Positions 7,203-8,194 of a stretch of 8,194 bases of DNA are shown piece by piece (position 1 is the first letter of the stretch; each line of letters begins with the position of its first letter). The stretch spans positions 1 through 8,194 of the forward strand of contig CAJWZN010000059.1 in the NCBI GenBank assembly GCA_913050105.1, given 5' to 3'. The position numbers and the translations under genes were made by a program. The DNA is from an uncultured Synechococcus sp. (GTDB lineage Bacteria; Cyanobacteriota; Cyanobacteriia; PCC-6307; Cyanobiaceae). Below the pieces are notes generated by a model. That model was not told where the DNA came from. It searched no databases and saw nothing but the letters and a program-made list of their open reading frames with translations.

Positions 7203-7229
7203 TCAGGCTGGTGCGATCTTCGTTCAATC

Positions 7230-7847
7230 ATGAGCAAACCCACCAGTTCAACCGGTCTCGGGCAGGGCTTCTGGCGCAGCCTGATCGTGTGGGGCCTCGT
7301 TGCTCTACTGCTGCGTTGGATCGTGGTGGAGCCCCGCTGGATTCCATCCGGCTCGATGTTGCCAACCCTGCAGCTGCAGGACCGGATCCTTGTGGAGAAG
7401 ATCCGGCCCAAGCTCGTTCAGATCCAGCACGGCCATCTGCAGCGCGGGGATGTGGTGGTTTTCGCACCACCAAAGCCATTGGTTGATGCGGGCTACGACG
7501 GCAACACCGCTCTGATCAAACGGGTGGTAGGGCTGCCTGGAGACCAGTTGGCGGTGAAGAGCGGTCAATTGTTCCGAAATGGACAAGCGGTGGATGAACC
7601 GTGGCTTGGCGAGGTGATGGATTACGTCATGGAGCCGGTCACAGTGCCGGAGGATCAGCTCTGGGTGATGGGCGACAACCGCAACGCCAGCCTGGATTCC
7701 CATCTATGGGGACCACTCCCTGAAATCAACGTCATCGGCACAGCTGTGTGGCGCTACTGGCCCCTGCAACGGTTCGGGCCATTACGGATCTCCGCCACCA
7801 GCATTGACAGACCAACGCGATTGCCTGCGGTAGTCTCAGGTTCGTGA
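7230..7847 (+). CDS. lepB: LepB, signal peptidase I
   Basis: Signal peptidase I removes N-terminal signal peptides from proteins exported across the plasma or thylakoid membrane. The 205 residues contain one N-terminal membrane helix (about 14-33), followed by the S26 peptidase boxes: IPSGSMLPTL (38-47) with catalytic Ser42, the DRILVEK segment (51-57), ALIKRVVGLPGD (94-105) with general-base Lys97, and GDNRNASLDSHLWGPLP (148-164). The His in DSH replaces the Arg of E. coli GDNRxxSxDSR. The protein is shorter than E. coli LepB and has one transmembrane span. I chose ATG 7230 because it directly precedes the basic and hydrophobic anchor. The frame is open back to a GTG at 7131, but that extension lies antisense to the menD N-terminal codons and adds no recognisable domain. 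No strong Shine-Dalgarno is visible. It probably shares its upstream control region with divergent menD. Confidence 0.96.
   Translation: MSKPTSSTGLGQGFWRSLIVWGLVALLLRWIVVEPRWIPSGSMLPTLQLQDRILVEKIRPKLVQIQHGHLQRGDVVVFAPPKPLVDAGYDGNTALIKRVVGLPGDQLAVKSGQLFRNGQAVDEPWLGEVMDYVMEPVTVPEDQLWVMGDNRNASLDSHLWGPLPEINVIGTAVWRYWPLQRFGPLRISATSIDRPTRLPAVVSGS
7804..7836 (+). promoter_or_regulatory. Tentative promoter for the DUF760 gene inside the lepB 3' end
   Basis: A perfect TTGACA lies at 7804-7809 and a TAGTCT, matching TANNNT, at 7831-7836. The spacing is 21 bases, longer than the usual 16-18, so the pair may be coincidental. At 17 bases the hexamer is a poor GCGGTA (7827-7832). If used, transcription would start near the lepB stop and give a very short leader for the next gene. 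The evidence is weak. Confidence 0.25.
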
Positions 7848-7862
7848 TGCAGTTAACACGGG

Positions 7863-8194
7863 ATGTTTAACCCCGAGTTCCTGACCACCGACAGCAATGA
7901 CGGTCAAGCGGGGAACAGCCTCATCCAGTATTTGCAGGATCAGTCACCCGACACCCTGCAACGGGTCGCCAAGTCCGCCAGTAACGATATTCAAGACATC
8001 ATTCGCCACAACGTTCAGGGGCTTCTCGGGATGCTCCCAGGTGAACACTTTGATGTGAAGGTCACAGCCAACCGCGACAACCTGGCCAACATGCTCGCCT
8101 CGGCGATGATGACGGGCTACTTCCTGCGCCAGATGGAACAGCGCAAAGAGTTGGAGGAAACACTGTTTTCCGACGAACAGATGGCGATTGAACC
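7863..8194 (+). CDS. DUF760 family protein, N-terminal 110 residues (3' cut by window edge)
   Basis: This reading frame is open from ATG 7863 to the right edge of the window. The visible 110 residues begin MFNPEFLTTD and are mostly alpha-helical in character: NSLIQYLQDQ (about 18-27), a segment around IQDIIRHNVQGLLGMLPG (43-60), then VTANRDNLANMLASAMMTGYFLRQ (68-91) and a charged helix MEQRKELEETL. This pattern matches DUF760 proteins, soluble proteins without signal peptide that are conserved in cyanobacteria and plastids and have no established biochemical role that I can state from this sequence. It starts 15 bases after the lepB stop on the same strand, so it may be co-transcribed with lepB or use the tentative promoter there. 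There is no strong Shine-Dalgarno. The family call rests on remembered sequence resemblance. Confidence 0.85.
   Translation, partial: MFNPEFLTTDSNDGQAGNSLIQYLQDQSPDTLQRVAKSASNDIQDIIRHNVQGLLGMLPGEHFDVKVTANRDNLANMLASAMMTGYFLRQMEQRKELEETLFSDEQMAIE

Noticed and set aside
7131..7229. 33-codon GTG-started extension of lepB
   Set aside because: It is antisense to the menD N-terminal codons and has no hydrophobic or conserved content. ATG 7230 sits at the usual distance before the membrane anchor.

Overview
The window looks like chromosome from a marine picocyanobacterium of the Synechococcus type. The DNA is G+C-rich and almost entirely coding. It carries menD and menB of the phylloquinone branch, glycogen synthase, an 'HLWG'-type signal peptidase I and a DUF760 protein, a family I know mainly from cyanobacteria and plastids. 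The assignment rests on gene content and protein character, not on any database search.

Layout: the 3' end of glmU (plus strand, cut by the window edge) occupies 1-348 and runs tail to tail into a minus-strand run that fills 359 to about 7151-7202. In transcription order that run is menD, menB, an L,D-transpeptidase (YkuD) gene, glgA, an unrecognised single-span membrane protein, and murF. Its junctions are tight: menD/menB 5 bp, menB/transpeptidase 4 bp, transpeptidase/glgA 54 bp, glgA/unknown 2 bp, unknown/murF a 4-base ATGA overlap. Divergent from menD, lepB (plus strand) starts at 7230 and is followed 15 bp later by a DUF760 gene that runs off the right edge. No stretch over 100 bases is free of genes.

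Functionally, menD and menB are consecutive-pathway enzymes for the naphthoquinone ring of phylloquinone, the photosystem I electron carrier. murF, the transpeptidase and glmU all belong to peptidoglycan synthesis or maturation: GlmU makes UDP-GlcNAc, MurF completes the UDP-MurNAc-pentapeptide, and YkuD enzymes act on stem peptides. glgA makes storage glucan. LepB matures exported proteins.

I see no mobile element, CRISPR array, RNA gene, prophage or defence system, and nothing that amounts to a new multi-gene system. The points most worth a second look are the menD start, where conserved-looking N-terminal codons have no ATG/GTG/TTG in frame; the uncharacterised membrane protein coupled to murF; and the YkuD protein with no evident export signal.
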